Part shown: positions 14,201 to 29,200 of the stretch, piece after piece
Numbering within the stretch: position 1 is the stretch's first letter
Layout: each line of letters begins with the position of its first letter
Assembly: GCA_963920765.1 (NCBI GenBank)
Contig: OY987245.1
Coordinates: 22,522,727-22,586,726 of the forward strand
Direction: 5' to 3'
Length of the DNA stretch: 64,000 nucleotides
DNA from: Ulota crispa
Taxonomy: Eukaryota; Streptophyta; Bryopsida; Orthotrichales; Orthotrichaceae
Notes under the pieces: generated by a model
Seen by the model: the letters and a program-made list of their open reading frames with translations, nothing else
Told to the model about the DNA's origin: nothing
The model's database searches: none
Position numbers and translations under genes: made by a program

Positions 14201-17200
14201 ATGCTAAATGGGACTACCTCCTTTTTTAATATATTTCCCTCCCTTTCTAATTTTCAAATACAAATTGAATACCGTTCCAACCTTGATAGACAAGTCATCA
14301 GACCATTTTGTAGTAGCAAAATGGGATAAGGACTTGTATAATCTATAAAAAAATTCACGTTCTTACATGTTCGTTTGACTATCAAGTAGGTGGTATTACT
14401 TGATGCTGATAGGGGCATGAGGCATGGGGGCATCAACGCATGGGGGCATCAACGCATGGGCACATGGGGATGGAACGCATGGGCGCATGAGGCATTTTGC
14501 TTGCCAAATGGGTTTACTAACTCCTCACTAGATGAGTTATTAATACTAGACATGAATGAAGAAATATCACCATCAAAAGCTGATTATATAATTATCAAAT
14601 GTAATATCCAAAAGACAAGTGGGTTGAATTGCAGAACAGAGGGGAGCAAAGCCACGTTGGTTGCAGCAGACAAATAAAGTAAAAAAAAAACATGCAAAAG
14701 AAAAATTGAGTGGGTGTAGAACAATGCTATAATATTTTGTGAAAGAATTTTGATCAATAAAGAAGAGGTCTGTCTATACTACTTGTCAAATTTTGATTTC
14801 TTCCAATATTTAACACAATATTTCGTGAAATAATTTGTTCTAAAATCTTTACAAATCCCCTTCTAATTCTTTTTTTTTCTTCTAAATTTTAATGAAGCCA
14901 CCATTGAACAAGCTTTTTCAATTTTAAATAAAAAAACAAGATAGGTGTATTTTCCTTTATTGCAATGAAGGATTGACAAAAATAAAGTTTGTTTTTATAA
15001 TTTATGGTTTTGGCTCATGTTTAGCAAATTCAAAGGAATTTTTACTTCTTAAGGATTATTTAAAAATCATGAAAACTAAGAGACTTACTGTTGGAACCAT
15101 AAACAAGAACTGGTTGATTCACTATGAAATCATTCATCATACACTTTATACTTTTGCCATACATTTCACATTCGAGCAAGAGCAAATCGACAAATTTTAA
15201 ACAACATTAAGTATGCATTGAAATTTTGTTACTCTTGTGAATTACATTGCTTCATAATTAATTTTCTATTAAAACAAATGACTGAATATTTTTAGTTTCT
15301 CATTATCATGTCAAGAGATATATATGTACATATATTGAATAATGGATAAATAAATTGGAATAACATAATAGATTTAAGTTTGTCTAGTGACACTATAAAT
15401 AAACAAAAGAGATCAAAAGATTGAAATACCGTTGATATCATTTTTTCTACACAAGTGCATATAGAAGTACGACATGCCATCAGCTTGAAAGCTTCTAAAA
15501 GTTCTATGCTCTCTGATAAAGAAGTAGCATTCCTGAAGGCCATTGTCATGACATTTTGCACCATAATCTAGTTACATTGCACAATTATCCATCATTAAAC
15601 ATATGCGTTTATATGTTTTTGTGTTGTGTTATATATAAGTAGATATACATTTTCAGAAAAAGAAATTCAAGAATCCAATCAAAATGTATGTATATATATA
15701 TAAACAATGATAGTATTAGGTTTGTGAAATTGTCATTAACCTTTGAAGTTTAGCAAATGAATAGTAAGTAAATGTAGAATGAATATTTTCTAAAATGGAT
15801 CATCTACATTCTTTAGTTATGTACGTATATGCTGCAAAACTAGGACGCTGAAAATAGAAAAGGACAAAACATTCTAAAATTACTCTAAACAATACTATAA
15901 AAGAAATCAATGACATGTTATTTATCTTGGGTTTGTTCAAAAAATAAACATGAAGCAAAATTGGTTTAGTCTACAAGTATGTTTGTTTTTATATCTAGGT
16001 TCTGTTAACCCCTAAAGGCCCAAGGGGGTAAGGGCAAAACATAGATGTGTTATAAAATGGTACTTTTGTAACTTTGATGAAGTTTGTTTCCAAAAAGAAA
16101 ATAAGAACCATAATTTGTAGTAATTATCCATACTATCAAATACTCAAAAAAAGTTTTGGGTTTTTATGCAATGAATTTAGAAGCATTTATCATTTAATGT
16201 TCACCAAAATTACAAATTTTACTCATAGATTTCAAAATTTGGTATGATTGGTTAAAAATAGACATTCTATCCTAAACTTCAAAAATGCAACTTTTCAAAA
16301 GGAGAGAACATCATTAGTTTTCCAAAATTGTAAATTTTACAACATTAGCAAATATTGAAGTGTTTGTATTTGAAAAATTCTCCTTGGTGGAGTTTAACTT
16401 GGATTGACATGATTCAAGTTCAATTGGAAAGTGGACTTGATTTTCTATTACAATATTTAATTTGAATTTTTTTGTGTGTCTCGGGCAGCCCAAAAAAATT
16501 GGGCAGCAATCAGAAAATGGTCAATTGGGCGCTTAGGGGTTAAGTTGGATTGTGGAGGAATATTTTTGGAGTTGAAAAAGAAAATCAAAATTAGAAAAAA
16601 ATCCCCAAATTCATTAATGTCTACATTTTTATGTATCCTACTATTTGTTGGAAGCTTAATCAATTACCATATTAATGTAAAACACAACTTTGTGTTGTAT
16701 GATGGTACTAAAGCTAAAAGACATAATAGTCATGCAATTCCATCTCCACTTTACATTGCTTGTTAAATAACGATATAGAATAGCAAAGCCAAGGATTTGG
16801 GAATCAAAAAACATTACTGAGCATCTTTTTACAAAAAAAAGAGAGAGGCTTAGGCAAGCCTTTCATGATACGTAAATGAATGACATGAAGATATCATTAT
16901 TTGATGCAGTAGGTTCAAAATAATTTTTAGGAAATTTGTGTTAGCACAATTTGTTATGGTCACTTTTCTTAATGTTAGATAGTCCAATCTGCATTCCAAA
17001 GTATCTAAATTCTTGAGAAATTTTATCAAAATTTACTACCTAAATTTGTTTGTTGATCATTGGAAAATAAACTAGATCTAAGCTGATATTGTACTTGGTT
17101 TTGTCATGAGTATTGGATTTTGTATACTAATTTTAAAATTTAGACAATCTGATTATTAAAATCTTAAAAGATCAAAACCCATTCTAAGAACGCAATAATA

Positions 17201-20200
17201 CTTTATGGAGCAATAAAAAAAGTGTGTTATTCTAGAAAAATGAAGGTGAAAAAAACAGAGAAAGCTACCAAAGGATAAAAGAAATAGGAAAATAGCTGTA
17301 ATAATTTCAACTATTCAATCAACACTCAACATATAAGGTTTCCAAAGGATAAAAGAAATAGGAAAATAGCAGTAATAATTTCAACTATTCAATCAACATT
17401 CAACATATAAGGTTTTTTTTGGCACTGTTCATGAACAATAAGAAGACTATGTGTCAGCACACGTATGGAAAATTTTGAGAGGGAAGTAAATGCAGTGGTG
17501 GAAATTGAATAAAGTAATTTTGAATCTAACAACAAGAAGCTAGAAAAAAAAAAACCCTGCAACATACTAGAAATTTTGGTCTATCACCTCAATCTAGAAA
17601 TAATCATAATTTAAAGATAATCGTTTATGCTTGAAACATAAATGCTGTTGATGATTAAATTAAGATTAGTTTTGAAAAATTGGATGGCAATTTGGCTTAA
17701 ACTAGATAAAAATTAAAACTAAACGTCTAAAACAACGATACAAATAAGTGGTGTACTAAAAAAAAGTCAAAAAAGTCACAAAAAAAAGCATCCAAACAAT
17801 ACGTGTTTATTTCTTAGTTAAAAAACCTCTACAATATACTCTTTTTTCAAATTTTCTTCATGAAACTATTGTTTTTGATTAATCTTTGAAATCCGTTTAT
17901 AGCGTGAAGAGAGGCCGCCTCTTTAGGTGTCATCCATGAACTTCATCCTAACCAAAAAAAGAAGATTTTTTTGTTTTTTTTTTGTTTTTTTTTGTTTTTA
18001 GGATTCCATAGCACGGGTTAGTCCTTGGACACCTTGCTGCTAATGGTACTAGACTACATATAGTGAAGCGGGTGAATATTGAACAAAGCACTTTATTTGC
18101 CAATATATGAGGTTCGTAACATCAAAAGGATATAAGAGGTATCCTATTTCCACGAACATCTCGACTACTGCTCTTGTTACATGCTAAATCCTTGAAGTTA
18201 TTACAATAATTCTTCTTTTGGATCTATACCAGCTCCATCAGCTAAGAGCACTAATAAGGGTGGTTACCTTAGTTAAATTAAAATTTGGACACATCCCTCA
18301 TTTCATTTTACGTGAGAAGTGATATATAGCAGTTAAAGCAATTACTTGCGGGTATATTTTCATAAGCAAGTCGCTGGACCTGGTGGTTACATAGTATTAA
18401 TATGGTTGTGTAATTTTTTTAACCATAGTAATAGAAAGAGCTATTACTTGGATGAATATGGGTAATTTGACCCTGATAACTGGGTTATGTTACCAATATA
18501 CATTGATAACCACTAATGTTGCGGAACCCTACAACATTTAGGGTTACTCAAACGGCTTTTTTTTCACCAGAAGTGCGGCCGTGGGCTTGGCGGGGTTTTT
18601 TGAAAAAATTTCTTACCCAAGAAAGACTAACCTAATCTCAGGCTTTGGCATGAGGGTTGCTTTCAGTCCTTGCCTCTGTTTTTTACCTTCACTGCTGTCA
18701 CCTTCCTGCCTTGGTCCACATGCCGTGGTCTGGTACTACACGCTGCGCTTAAGGACACTGCTACGCTCGTCGCAACGCACTACAGGGGATCACACGTACG
18801 CGCGGTACAGGGATGCTTGTAGCCAAATACACTGGTGCGTTTGAGGCACTGAGCAATGCGACACATAGGGTGACACGCAACACTACTGTTTGAGGGATAC
18901 GCGAGTTTCCTAGGAATACAAGGAAGCGCTGGTATACGCAGCCTACAAGCACGTATCATGCTGGTGCTGTGTCAGTTACAGAACTTTATGCAGGTTCCAT
19001 ATTTTGTTAAATCAGTAGGGGAATTGTTTGTTTTTGATTGCTCTGCTGTTGTAATTGGCTTACTATCCGTGCGAAAGCTATAACACGCGATATATGCTAC
19101 TGACACCTGGTGCAACCTCTCTCGATTAACATTGATTTTTTGGCTTGTTTGGGATGGGCACAGGTGAGGCATATATCCTCTCGGAGAAATCTGCCAACTT
19201 CAAGCACATTACTTTGTTCCTTTTCACTGATTTTGCTCAAATTAGGGCTAAACGTAGCTCTAATATGTTTGAGCTTGTGGACGTGTTGATTAAAATTTTG
19301 AATTTTTTCCTTATCTTATGTATATGACACTGCATGCAATTTTGCTCGTGAGGTCTATACTTTACACTGCAACTCTTCATGTATGATGATAACATGGTAT
19401 ACACGAATTTATCCTCTCTTATGACCATTATGGGCGCTGCCCATAAGCTAAGCTTACCAAAAAAACAGACTTGAAAATTCACAAGTAGGATAAGCTTGTA
19501 TACACGTGGAATACTCTACAGATCATGAAACAACTATGTAAAGTGACTTTTACTGCAATTCTCATTTCTTTAAAATTTCAGCTGCTGATTTGAGAAGCTT
19601 AGGAGGATCCTTTGTGAACTGCTTAAAGAACCAGTGGGTGCCTGAGCTTTCGGGATGTTCCAGAAAAGGGTTTCTTTTTTTCAAGATTTAATTACAAGTA
19701 ACAGTTCCGTAATCTGTACTTGTAGAGTCTTGGGTAAAAGAATAGCAGTGTAGCATACCACTTGGCATATTGCCTTGTACCAGGTATAATATAGGGTCAA
19801 GAAAAATACTTGATGCTTAGAAAAGAATTGATAACCTCTAAATCCGAGGATTGCATGCAAAAATATACGTGACAAGAAAAACGGCTTATTTTACAGTCTC
19901 TTGTCTAGAAAAATAAGTTTAAAGCTAATACTACTTTTTCCTGACTAAAAATACACAAGCAGTAACTTACTAAATTTACCCAGTATAATACAGAACATGT
20001 TATACGTATCCAATATGCTTCATAGCTTAAGCCATGGTTATACATTGCTTAAATTAGCATGAAGAATGGATGAGAGTATGGTTTGAATTAACACCCTACT
20101 GAAAGAGGGGCTCTCCCTCGTTTTTTCAAATGATGAGAGAACGTGATGCCTTTTTTGGCTTTATGAGGCAGATTAACCTAAATCCGACCTCTGACGTTTC

Positions 20201-23200
20201 TGTTAATTCAGTATGGGCGGCCTTAGGTGCCTCTGAGCTGTAGCCTCAGAACTCCTGCAGCGCGTCTCTCTCATGCGTGACTTGCAAAACTGCAGTAGCT
20301 CTGTATAGTGAGCACTGATACTACAGACACGCTCTGCTCTCTGCACTGTTCACGCATGCGGTGCTTTGTACTCTCTGTGTACTGGTCTCCGTAGTTTTTT
20401 GAAAGCAATACCTCTGGGATACCGGTGTCAACTTTCGAAGCATGGCTTCTACGCAACCCAATGCCACACATGTTCAATTTGAGTTTTGAAAGGTTTTTTT
20501 ATAAAAAGTAGGTGCTTCTGTTGCTTTTTTGCATGTTAACTTTGTTAAGGTGATAACAAACATTTTGGATTGAAGACACCTGTTGCATCCCCTTTAACAT
20601 AACTTTGGTTTGTTTGTGTGTATTGGGATGGGCACATGTGAGATCCAAAGTCTCTTGGTTGATATTCCAAAACTCCAGATTTGCACTATTTACCTCAAAC
20701 TCTTGTTTTGTCAGATTTTTCAAAAAAACTGTTGCTTTGGAAAAGTTCATTGTAAGGAGACATTGGCTATGTTCCAATGAACTCGGAAGTATTGATGTTT
20801 TTGGTAATACTCGTCTCTGGCTTTGTTTTTTGAGGAACGTGAGGGACCAGAAAAATTGCTCCACAACCTCTTACTATTTATTTTATGCCGAACTTTCCCC
20901 ATTTTTTGAAGAATAGTCTCCCACCCTACCTTACAGAGGCTATGTTTGGATTATTAGGGTTTTAAGAGGTCGGTTAAAAAGGGTGCTTTTTTAGAAAAAG
21001 CAAACCTTTGCTCAGAGGCTGAGCCTCTATAGTAGCACAATGAGGCTTAATAAATGGCCGAATACTCCTCTACTGTATACTATGATTACCTTGGCTTTCT
21101 GCTGATATAAACTACTAGCCGCTGTATATTCCAGCATTGATTACTCGTTCCTTCTGACAAAACTCATAAAAAAAAAAATTGGGACATAACCTAGGGTAAT
21201 GTACTCATATGTATGGGTTTTTTATGAAAAAAATACATACTGTCTAGGATCACTACATGCCTGAATAACATCTGCAATACTGGTTCGATCATTTGACCTA
21301 ATGATTCGTTATGACCAAATTATAATGCAAGCTATAAAGCTTTCCTGTGGTATAAAAATAAAAATTTCGAGTATCCATCAGGCATAGCATAAAAGTTAAA
21401 ATTTGGATGCGCATTTTAATCACATGGATTATAAGCCTTCCTTTATGAGAATACTCTCGGCCTTTGAGCTTAGACATCTCAAGTACTGCTTTTAAAGCAA
21501 CTTTAGGATTCTGGCAGTAGAATGACTGATCTCGACTGAAGAGAATGGACAATGATGCTAAAAGCATAGTACTATAGCTGTTTAGGAACTATACTTAGAA
21601 ACATATGCATACCAATCAGCTAAAATGGTAAATAGTGTACATTTAGAAAAAGCTAGGTCATGAAAAAGTATGGACATATGCCCAGTTCCTTTGCGATGTA
21701 CCAGTAAAGGCCTTTTCTTTTCTCTGACATGGCTGGCCCCCACATTGACGTATGTGCATTAAATTGAGCCTTTCTTTCATAAATTCTTTAAAAAATTCAG
21801 CCAAGTGTCCCCATAGCTAAAAATGGGTGTGAAATATTCCACTCCATTTCATCCAGCCATTCCATTCCATGGATGAAATGGTGTAGAATATTCCACTCCC
21901 TCCAAGGCAGCTCACAGCCGTGCTACTGAATGTTATGAGTAGCCATTAAAATTGAAGATGCATTTATAAGAACGTTTTACAGCAAAAGTATATATTGCAT
22001 AAACTGAACGGCTAATTACCTCTAAATCCGTAACCCCAGCTTTGAATTTGTGAAAATCGTTGTGCCACCTTGTCACTTTGACATCTAATAAGTTGTATGA
22101 CAAAGCATTTAATTGGCTTGAAATTCTCTTAAAATTCTCTTGAGCATCAAGTAATGATTTTGACACCTCTAAACCTTGCGCCCCTGCAAAAGCAGGTCTT
22201 CTCATTTTGCCTGAAAATTGACTTTGAGCATCACAAACCTAATATTCGCAACAAAACCTCGTCCGTTAGTTTTTCAACAATGTGTCTAATTAAAATAAAA
22301 TAAAATGAAAGTCCATAATACTCATGTATCTTTTTATAAAATAAATAAATAAATTTATACTTATACCTATTAATTTCTTAATGTTCAAGCTGGTTTATGC
22401 AAACAAAGTGAATTTATTAAAAATTTAAGATTTTTAAAAGGATATAATTAAACCCAAACATGTGTATTCTTATAATTTCATCTAGGTTATTGAAGAGCTT
22501 TCAGTGGTTCTTAAAATATAAAGCTTGAAGCCATTACTTAGATCTACATCTATTAACAAAACACACATGAAAATGTTACGAAAGTTAACTTTTATTTATA
22601 CCATGTGTATAGTACTATATACATATCCACTTACTTCAAGCATATCTTGACACCTTTGCAAAAATGCTTCAACTGGGGCAAAAATGATCTTACTATTCCA
22701 GTCTGAGACCTTTCTTTTATCTTTAATAGTATTTTTTTTGTTACGTGTTGCTGCATTATGGTTTATTGCATCAACGTCCATTGCTTTTGGGCTTGAATTA
22801 TTACTAGAAAATCTCAAGGTAGCAGCGGTGTCAACCATGGTAGAATACAAACGTTTCCATGCCTCATTAGCATGAATACTTTCCTTTAAAGCAACACGAC
22901 AAATTTCTTCATCTCCATCAAAAATCTCTTGTAAGGGAATTCCACTAGAGCATCGCTTAATAATTGCATTGCTCACCTATCATAGTAATACTATTACCAA
23001 TATTAGGAGTTTATCAATATTATGTATTGTTTTCAAACATTTGAATCAATAACTTAGTACTTGTCATGAATCTATTTTATTTATGACAAAAGGGTGGTTT
23101 ACATACCAAGCAAAGGAGGTTGGTGATTTTTGCAGCTGTGTTGTAAAACAAACTCAATTTCCATATCATTCGAATACAACATAGAATATCAGAATAACAT

Positions 23201-26200
23201 TTGGGAATGTCTCGAATGGAGCAACTTGCAAGCATTTGACAAGGTTTTTCCAGAGTTATTAAATACTTAAGATTGTCTTCAGCTACTATGGCTTCCTTTT
23301 CAATTTCTAGTGCTAATTCCAAAAACGGCTCCACATATGACGAGCGGAACATTTTCAAAATGGAAAGGTTCTTACTGACATTCTGCTTAGAAAACATGTA
23401 TTAGATTTGTTAGATTTTCATTGCAAACTATTAAAGAAAGCAGCTATTTCTTATCTGTAATCAAGCACATTGATTTGAACAAATATATTCTCAATCCATA
23501 GATTTTATTATGTTCTAGAATGTTTAAGATCGGAGGCTTAGAAGCTTAAACTTTTTTATTATAATATATATAATAAAAAAATGTGTAAGTTAAAGTAAAT
23601 TTTGAAAAAAAGAAGTCATGATAATGTCTACTACCCTAACTAATATTAATAGTCCTCATGTGTATATGCCATATTTAACTAAATTTGAATTATTAACATG
23701 ATTTCAAACTTGGTCTTCAAAAAATGAGATTTTTTTTCACCTGGAGCATAAATTTCCCAAAATTTTGTATATAAGATTTACAAAACCTTGAGAGATCTCT
23801 TGGTGCTTTACATGTGGGTTGTTATTTTTAACTTTGTGTAGTCTAGGATGCATTAGTTTTGTCATGTAGTATGAATAGATTCTTACATTTTAAAATAAGT
23901 AAAGCTTTATTAATTTAAGAGCTCTAGAAGAAAACATGCAATAAATAATTAGTCCACAACATTTGCAAATATATATTAAACAATAGTAATTAAGTCAATC
24001 TATAGTCCCATGTAGGGTGTGTTTCAAGTCTTTGTTGATCATGAAAACTTGCATAAATATGCCTAACATGATTTAGAACATATTGGATTAATCTTTCTAA
24101 CACCCATAATACAAAAATACTCACAACATGCAATTAAAAAGACCTGAAAATTTTGGACAAACGTTAAAAAAAAGCTATTATACTAACTTCAAATGATGAT
24201 ACTTCTCAATACATATAGTCAAATCTCATAAAAATTTCTCCATATCCTCTTGCATAAATCCAATGCAGGATCCTATGTTTAGATTTGAACAAATACAAAA
24301 ACTTCTTATCGGAAGCAGATGACTAGACATGGGAGTTTTGTTTGTTTTTTGAGAAAAAATAGGCTGGGTACTTTAGATGTTAAAACAATATTTTGAACAT
24401 CCAAGAATCATTACCTTTTGTTTGTTTTTTCTTAAATTGGTATAAATAACTAATACCTCACTAGCTATAATATTGATGGACGTATGTGTTGGTCGAAATG
24501 ACTGATAACGTAAATTTTTCGTATTTGATGAACTATAAATGCCAATGGGGCCGAAGGTGTTTAAGCATTATTTGGAAAAAAAATCCAATGTTAATGCTTA
24601 AATGTTACTTTACATAAAAAATAATACTAAAATCAAAGATGACTACTCTTAATATACTTAGTTTATAAGATATTCTTAAATTTTGGCATAAATGTCAAAA
24701 CAATTGAGGTTTTCAATTCCAAGTTTGATGTGAAAATATCACATTTTTGTAATGTTGTATCGTATCATATTTCATGGCCAGCATTCAGTCAAAGATAAGT
24801 GTAAATTTATGAGAATAATTTATATCCTGTTTTAGTTAGAATCAAAATACTGAGTTTAAAATTTAAAAAAAAAAATTTGTGGCAATGAATAAAGATTTTT
24901 CATTAACCCTTAAAGGACTGCTGGGTGGTCATGGCCTGTCCACATTGTAGGTTCAACAGTAATTTTGACTATAGCTTCAACAGTGTTTTGATTGATGTGC
25001 ACAAATAATATTGCTTCTAAAAGTTTCAAAAGTCAATAGTGCATGCCGACTTCATGAAAATTGCAATAAGGGCAGCTTGGGACCTAACATCATGATTTTG
25101 AATTTCCTCACAATTTGGGTTACCTAAAAACATGAGCATATTTGATAAGATGGTTTTTAGCCTTCTATGATGGATAATGTGTTTACAGTCACTTTGGAAA
25201 AAAATACAGATGAAAAATGACTTTATTTTGTTGTATAGAAATTTTTTTTAGGGCCAGAGGACAATAATCGTCCTCACGGGCGTTTAGGGGTTAAATAGCT
25301 ATTCAAAGAATGAAATGCTTAAAATTTAATATTTGGGTGAACTAGAAATTCTTATTTGCCCCAGAATTTAATGTTTTGTGAGTTTGTCATATGTAGTCTG
25401 TATCCACAGAAGTTGTATTCATGCTCAACAATTTGAAGGATATTTACAATTTTCTAACTGTGTGCTTAAAATTTTGCAAAGTGGTATCTATAGGTATCAG
25501 TTCTTTTCATTTAATAAACAAAGGATAAAAGTACTTACAGGATGTTGAATTTGAGCTAAAATTCCACTTAGATTTTCATTTCGTTGATGCCAAAAATTAA
25601 TTTCAGCCAGAGGACCAGTTTCTTCATTTTCTCCTTGGTCTTTTATTCTGATAACCTGTTAAAAATACTATAATCAATGGAAACAACTACAATACTTCAA
25701 ATACCATTACTGGTTTCAATTTATTTTCAGATTAAAAAGAAACTGTAAGATAATAGAATGCATTTAACTTGATTTAAACCTTTCAAAGCTGTATAAAAAA
25801 ACTCAACTTAAAGGAGATTCAATGAGTTTTAAATGTTTAGTATTTTCATAAATTGGTCATGCAACGTTTTTAAATAATAAATCTATATCAAACTTACTTC
25901 ATAAAAACTATAGCTACGTATAGATCGATTTTTTAAAAGTAGAACACAGATATCATGTCAAAAAGCATGAATACCATATTTATTATTAGTTGTGGACAAT
26001 TCTATGGGTTTTCGTGTGTCAAATTTATAAAAAATTCCCAGCGCATTACAATTGAAATACTAAATATGAATTTTGTATATGCATATTTGAATTTCACTCA
26101 CTTATGAAATACCAATTTAAATATTGATTTCATACTAATATGGTACTCAACTACTCAACTGATAATATTTTGGACTAAAACCTTAATGTATGGAACAACT

Positions 26201-29200
26201 ATTTAATTTTGTATTGGAAGCACTCAATAAATCTCATGACACAATCAAATCAGTCAAGCGAACATAATAAAAAACCAAGAAACAGAGCTTATTAGACTAC
26301 GTTACATGTTTTTGTTTACTGTAGGTTGAGAGTAGATTTGGCATAAAATAATTCCTCAAAATTTTACCTAACTATTCTATAATTTTTTTTTCAAAAATGC
26401 CCAATGTCAAACAAATCAAAAAATTGAAATGCCCAATATTATAAGTCATTATGCTTAACTAACAATGGAAGGTCAAGGTTGATTTCAAGAGGGCTCAATC
26501 TATTGTAAATTTTATACCAAGGGTTAAGTTTAAAAAGTGGAAGATGCTTAGAAAAAGGCTTAATTATACTAAATTTTTTGGTTGAATAAAAAATAATAAC
26601 AAATTTTTCTGAAAGTGCCTAATCTTGTTTAATTATAAAATCTAATGCCAAATTGATTTTTCTCAAAAAAAAATCAATCTAGCGAATTTGCTCCGTAGTC
26701 TTTTAGGTTTCTCTTCAAAAACCCTCATTTTTGCAGATTATATGTCTGACAAATTTCTAGTTCTTTTGGCATTCTAGTATCTAAATTCTTTTCCTTTTTT
26801 TCTAAAATTAAAAAAAACTAAAAAAAACTAAAATAGATTTTTGAGAAAAAGCTCACGATATTTTCATCATGCAAATCTTAAAACTTTATTGTTGGGTGGT
26901 GTATTTTACGTTACAGAGATGACATTTTTTTGTTTCCTTATCTTGTCGTAATGCCCAAACCTCACATAATCTTGCTTCATCTTCTATTGTATTGGAAAAT
27001 TTGAAGCTTACATGCGATTTTATGGCTTACCCAACAAACCTTAGTAGAGTGGAAACAATGAGATAAATTTTTTTTTCTTCAATGTTTCTACCAATAGAAA
27101 AGAAGAATCGAAGTGTTGTGCAATTTCGTGCAATTATGCAAAAAAATAAAGTTCACCAAGAAAGAATCAGTCAAGCTACCTCCCAAGCTACTTTCCAAAA
27201 TAGTTTATAAAACAACTTAATATTTTTCTTGAACTCATGATGAGAAAGGATGATAAATTATCTTTAACACATATAGAAGCCTTTGTAGAAACTCTCATTG
27301 GTTAACGTACTTGTTTGTGAACAATTTCCTTGTTCATTTTCATCTCGTTGGAAAGAACATTTTACAATTTTTGTGAATAATATTTTACTCTGATCCTTCA
27401 TATGCTCTTAATTACTGGAGTAGTGTGCACTTTACATAACAAATTTAAGATTTATAAGTTTTGATGATGGTTAATAAATTGGGTGCGCTTTAACTTTGGT
27501 ACCCAATTTTGAATAATTTAAAGTAAAAATAAGCTAAATATTGATCGATGAAAAATTTGAGCTCTTTTTTAATAGATGAATAATTTTTCAAAGGACGGTA
27601 ACCTCGCACATTTCAGTGTTAAAAAAATCTACACAATACTAGTTTTGAAATCAAAGAGCCAGAAAACTCAATACAATTGTTAAAAAGGTCAAAAATATTG
27701 ATTTTTACACTAGAACTACTAAGTCTCCAATGAATTCATTTACAGGATCTCTCAAAATATACTTATAAGGTGCTACATTAGGATGTTGTAATATATTATT
27801 TTGTGCTTGGGAAGGATGCATTCTAAAGGCTCCCATCTTTGGTTGTTATCAAAGACCATTGACTTCTGTGATACTAAAGTATTCAAAGTTTATGAGATTA
27901 GCTGCAGGTATTTAAATGGACTGTTACCTCTTCTTTGGGTTGATATGCTGCTATGAAGAATATCACAAGCACATCAATTTGCTATAACCAAGTTAAAAGT
28001 ATAAATCACATCAAACATTAATTGTATAGTAAACACAAGTATAGAAAATATGTTTATGGATGTCATAGCTAATTTTGGACAACCCAAAGTTCAAAAAAGT
28101 AACCCAACATTTAATTTTAAGAAATTTATGCAAAATATTGGGAAATCTCCCAATGTTTTGCTTATGCACTTGGAAATTTTCCAATATTTTGCTTACACAC
28201 AAATAGATCTGTTGATGTTTTGTATAGTCCAAAATTATATGAAAATTCCATAAAGTCATGAATAGTCTAAATTTCAACCAATATGATATATAACATTTAA
28301 GGAGGTTTCACTTAAGTTCACTAAATTAAATGATTGATTCACATGGGCACTAAGAAAAGGTACCAAAATATCCACAGTAATACATTAACCTATTACAAAG
28401 GGTCACAACATTGTTATGTCCTTGAGGTTTCCAAAGTTGAAGAAAAATTTACCAAAGTGCTCAAGCCTTGTAGGTAAATTAGTTTATATTTGTATTGGAA
28501 GAAGCATCCTAATTTGCAGAGAAAACCCTGTTTTACTTCATTTGTTGGTTTACCAAATATGGATGCATGCTTTGGGTTTTTGAAAGCTATATTTAAAATT
28601 TAAATTGTACCTGGAGCTCTACAATAGTCACCTAATAATTGAAAAGACCGTAGCTAAAAGAACTCAAATAATGGTCAGTTTTGTTTGGCTAAATTCAATT
28701 TGACTAATGTTCCTCTTCAACACCAATCAAAGTAAGATACATCTAATTTTGTAACAACTCTTGTTCATTGATAGGAAAAGGAGGAAAGTAAATTCTTCTT
28801 CATTGGTTTGATAGAAGAAACAGAATCAACATTATCTTCCTCTTTCTGCATGCAAGTGGCAACTTCTTCTTGTTCAGTATCTTATTTGTAAGCTCTATAT
28901 AATAAATCACATCAATACACATTTTAAGTGGCATTAAATGTAAGAAAATCTTTATTTTATTTTTCTAGAATCATCACTAGTAGAAAACAAGGCCCTAATC
29001 AAGTTATGTCAATCAATTCAACATTGTTAAAATATCCAAATCAAGCACTACAAGGGAACACTGTCAATTTGGACAATTTCTATAGATTCAAACATGTTGA
29101 TATTTTTGTCATTGCGGATCATTTTTTGTCATTTTACACATATTTAGTCGATTTGGACATGTCAACTTGGACACAATTTCTTGTAGCGAACATTTCCCAA

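Larger units (their letters stand above)
17906..21937. mobile_element. 4-kb GC-richer insert with ends shared by a 0.76-kb element
   Basis: The left end (17906-17949, gaagagaggccgcctcttta ... catgaacttcatcct) and the right end (21725-21937, gacatggctggcccc ... ctgaatgttatg) recur as the two ends of a 756-bp element at 62099-62854 whose interior is different. The right end contains a 22-bp-arm hairpin. Between the ends, about 18.55-21.7 kb is visibly GC-richer than any neighbouring intron sequence. It holds open frames on both strands: minus 20499-20864 (121 codons), plus 20605-20916, plus 18581-18844, minus 21298-21567. I recognise none of them. This looks like a larger relative, or a cargo-bearing member, of the small element. 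Its family is unknown. Confidence 0.55.

Noticed and set aside
18581-18844. Plus-strand frame in the GC-rich insert as a gene
   Set aside because: Both strands and several frames look equally protein-like there, so no single frame can be preferred without transcript data.
28011-28277. Overlapping frames on both strands
   Set aside because: A by-product of a weak inverted repeat with few stops; no family resemblance.
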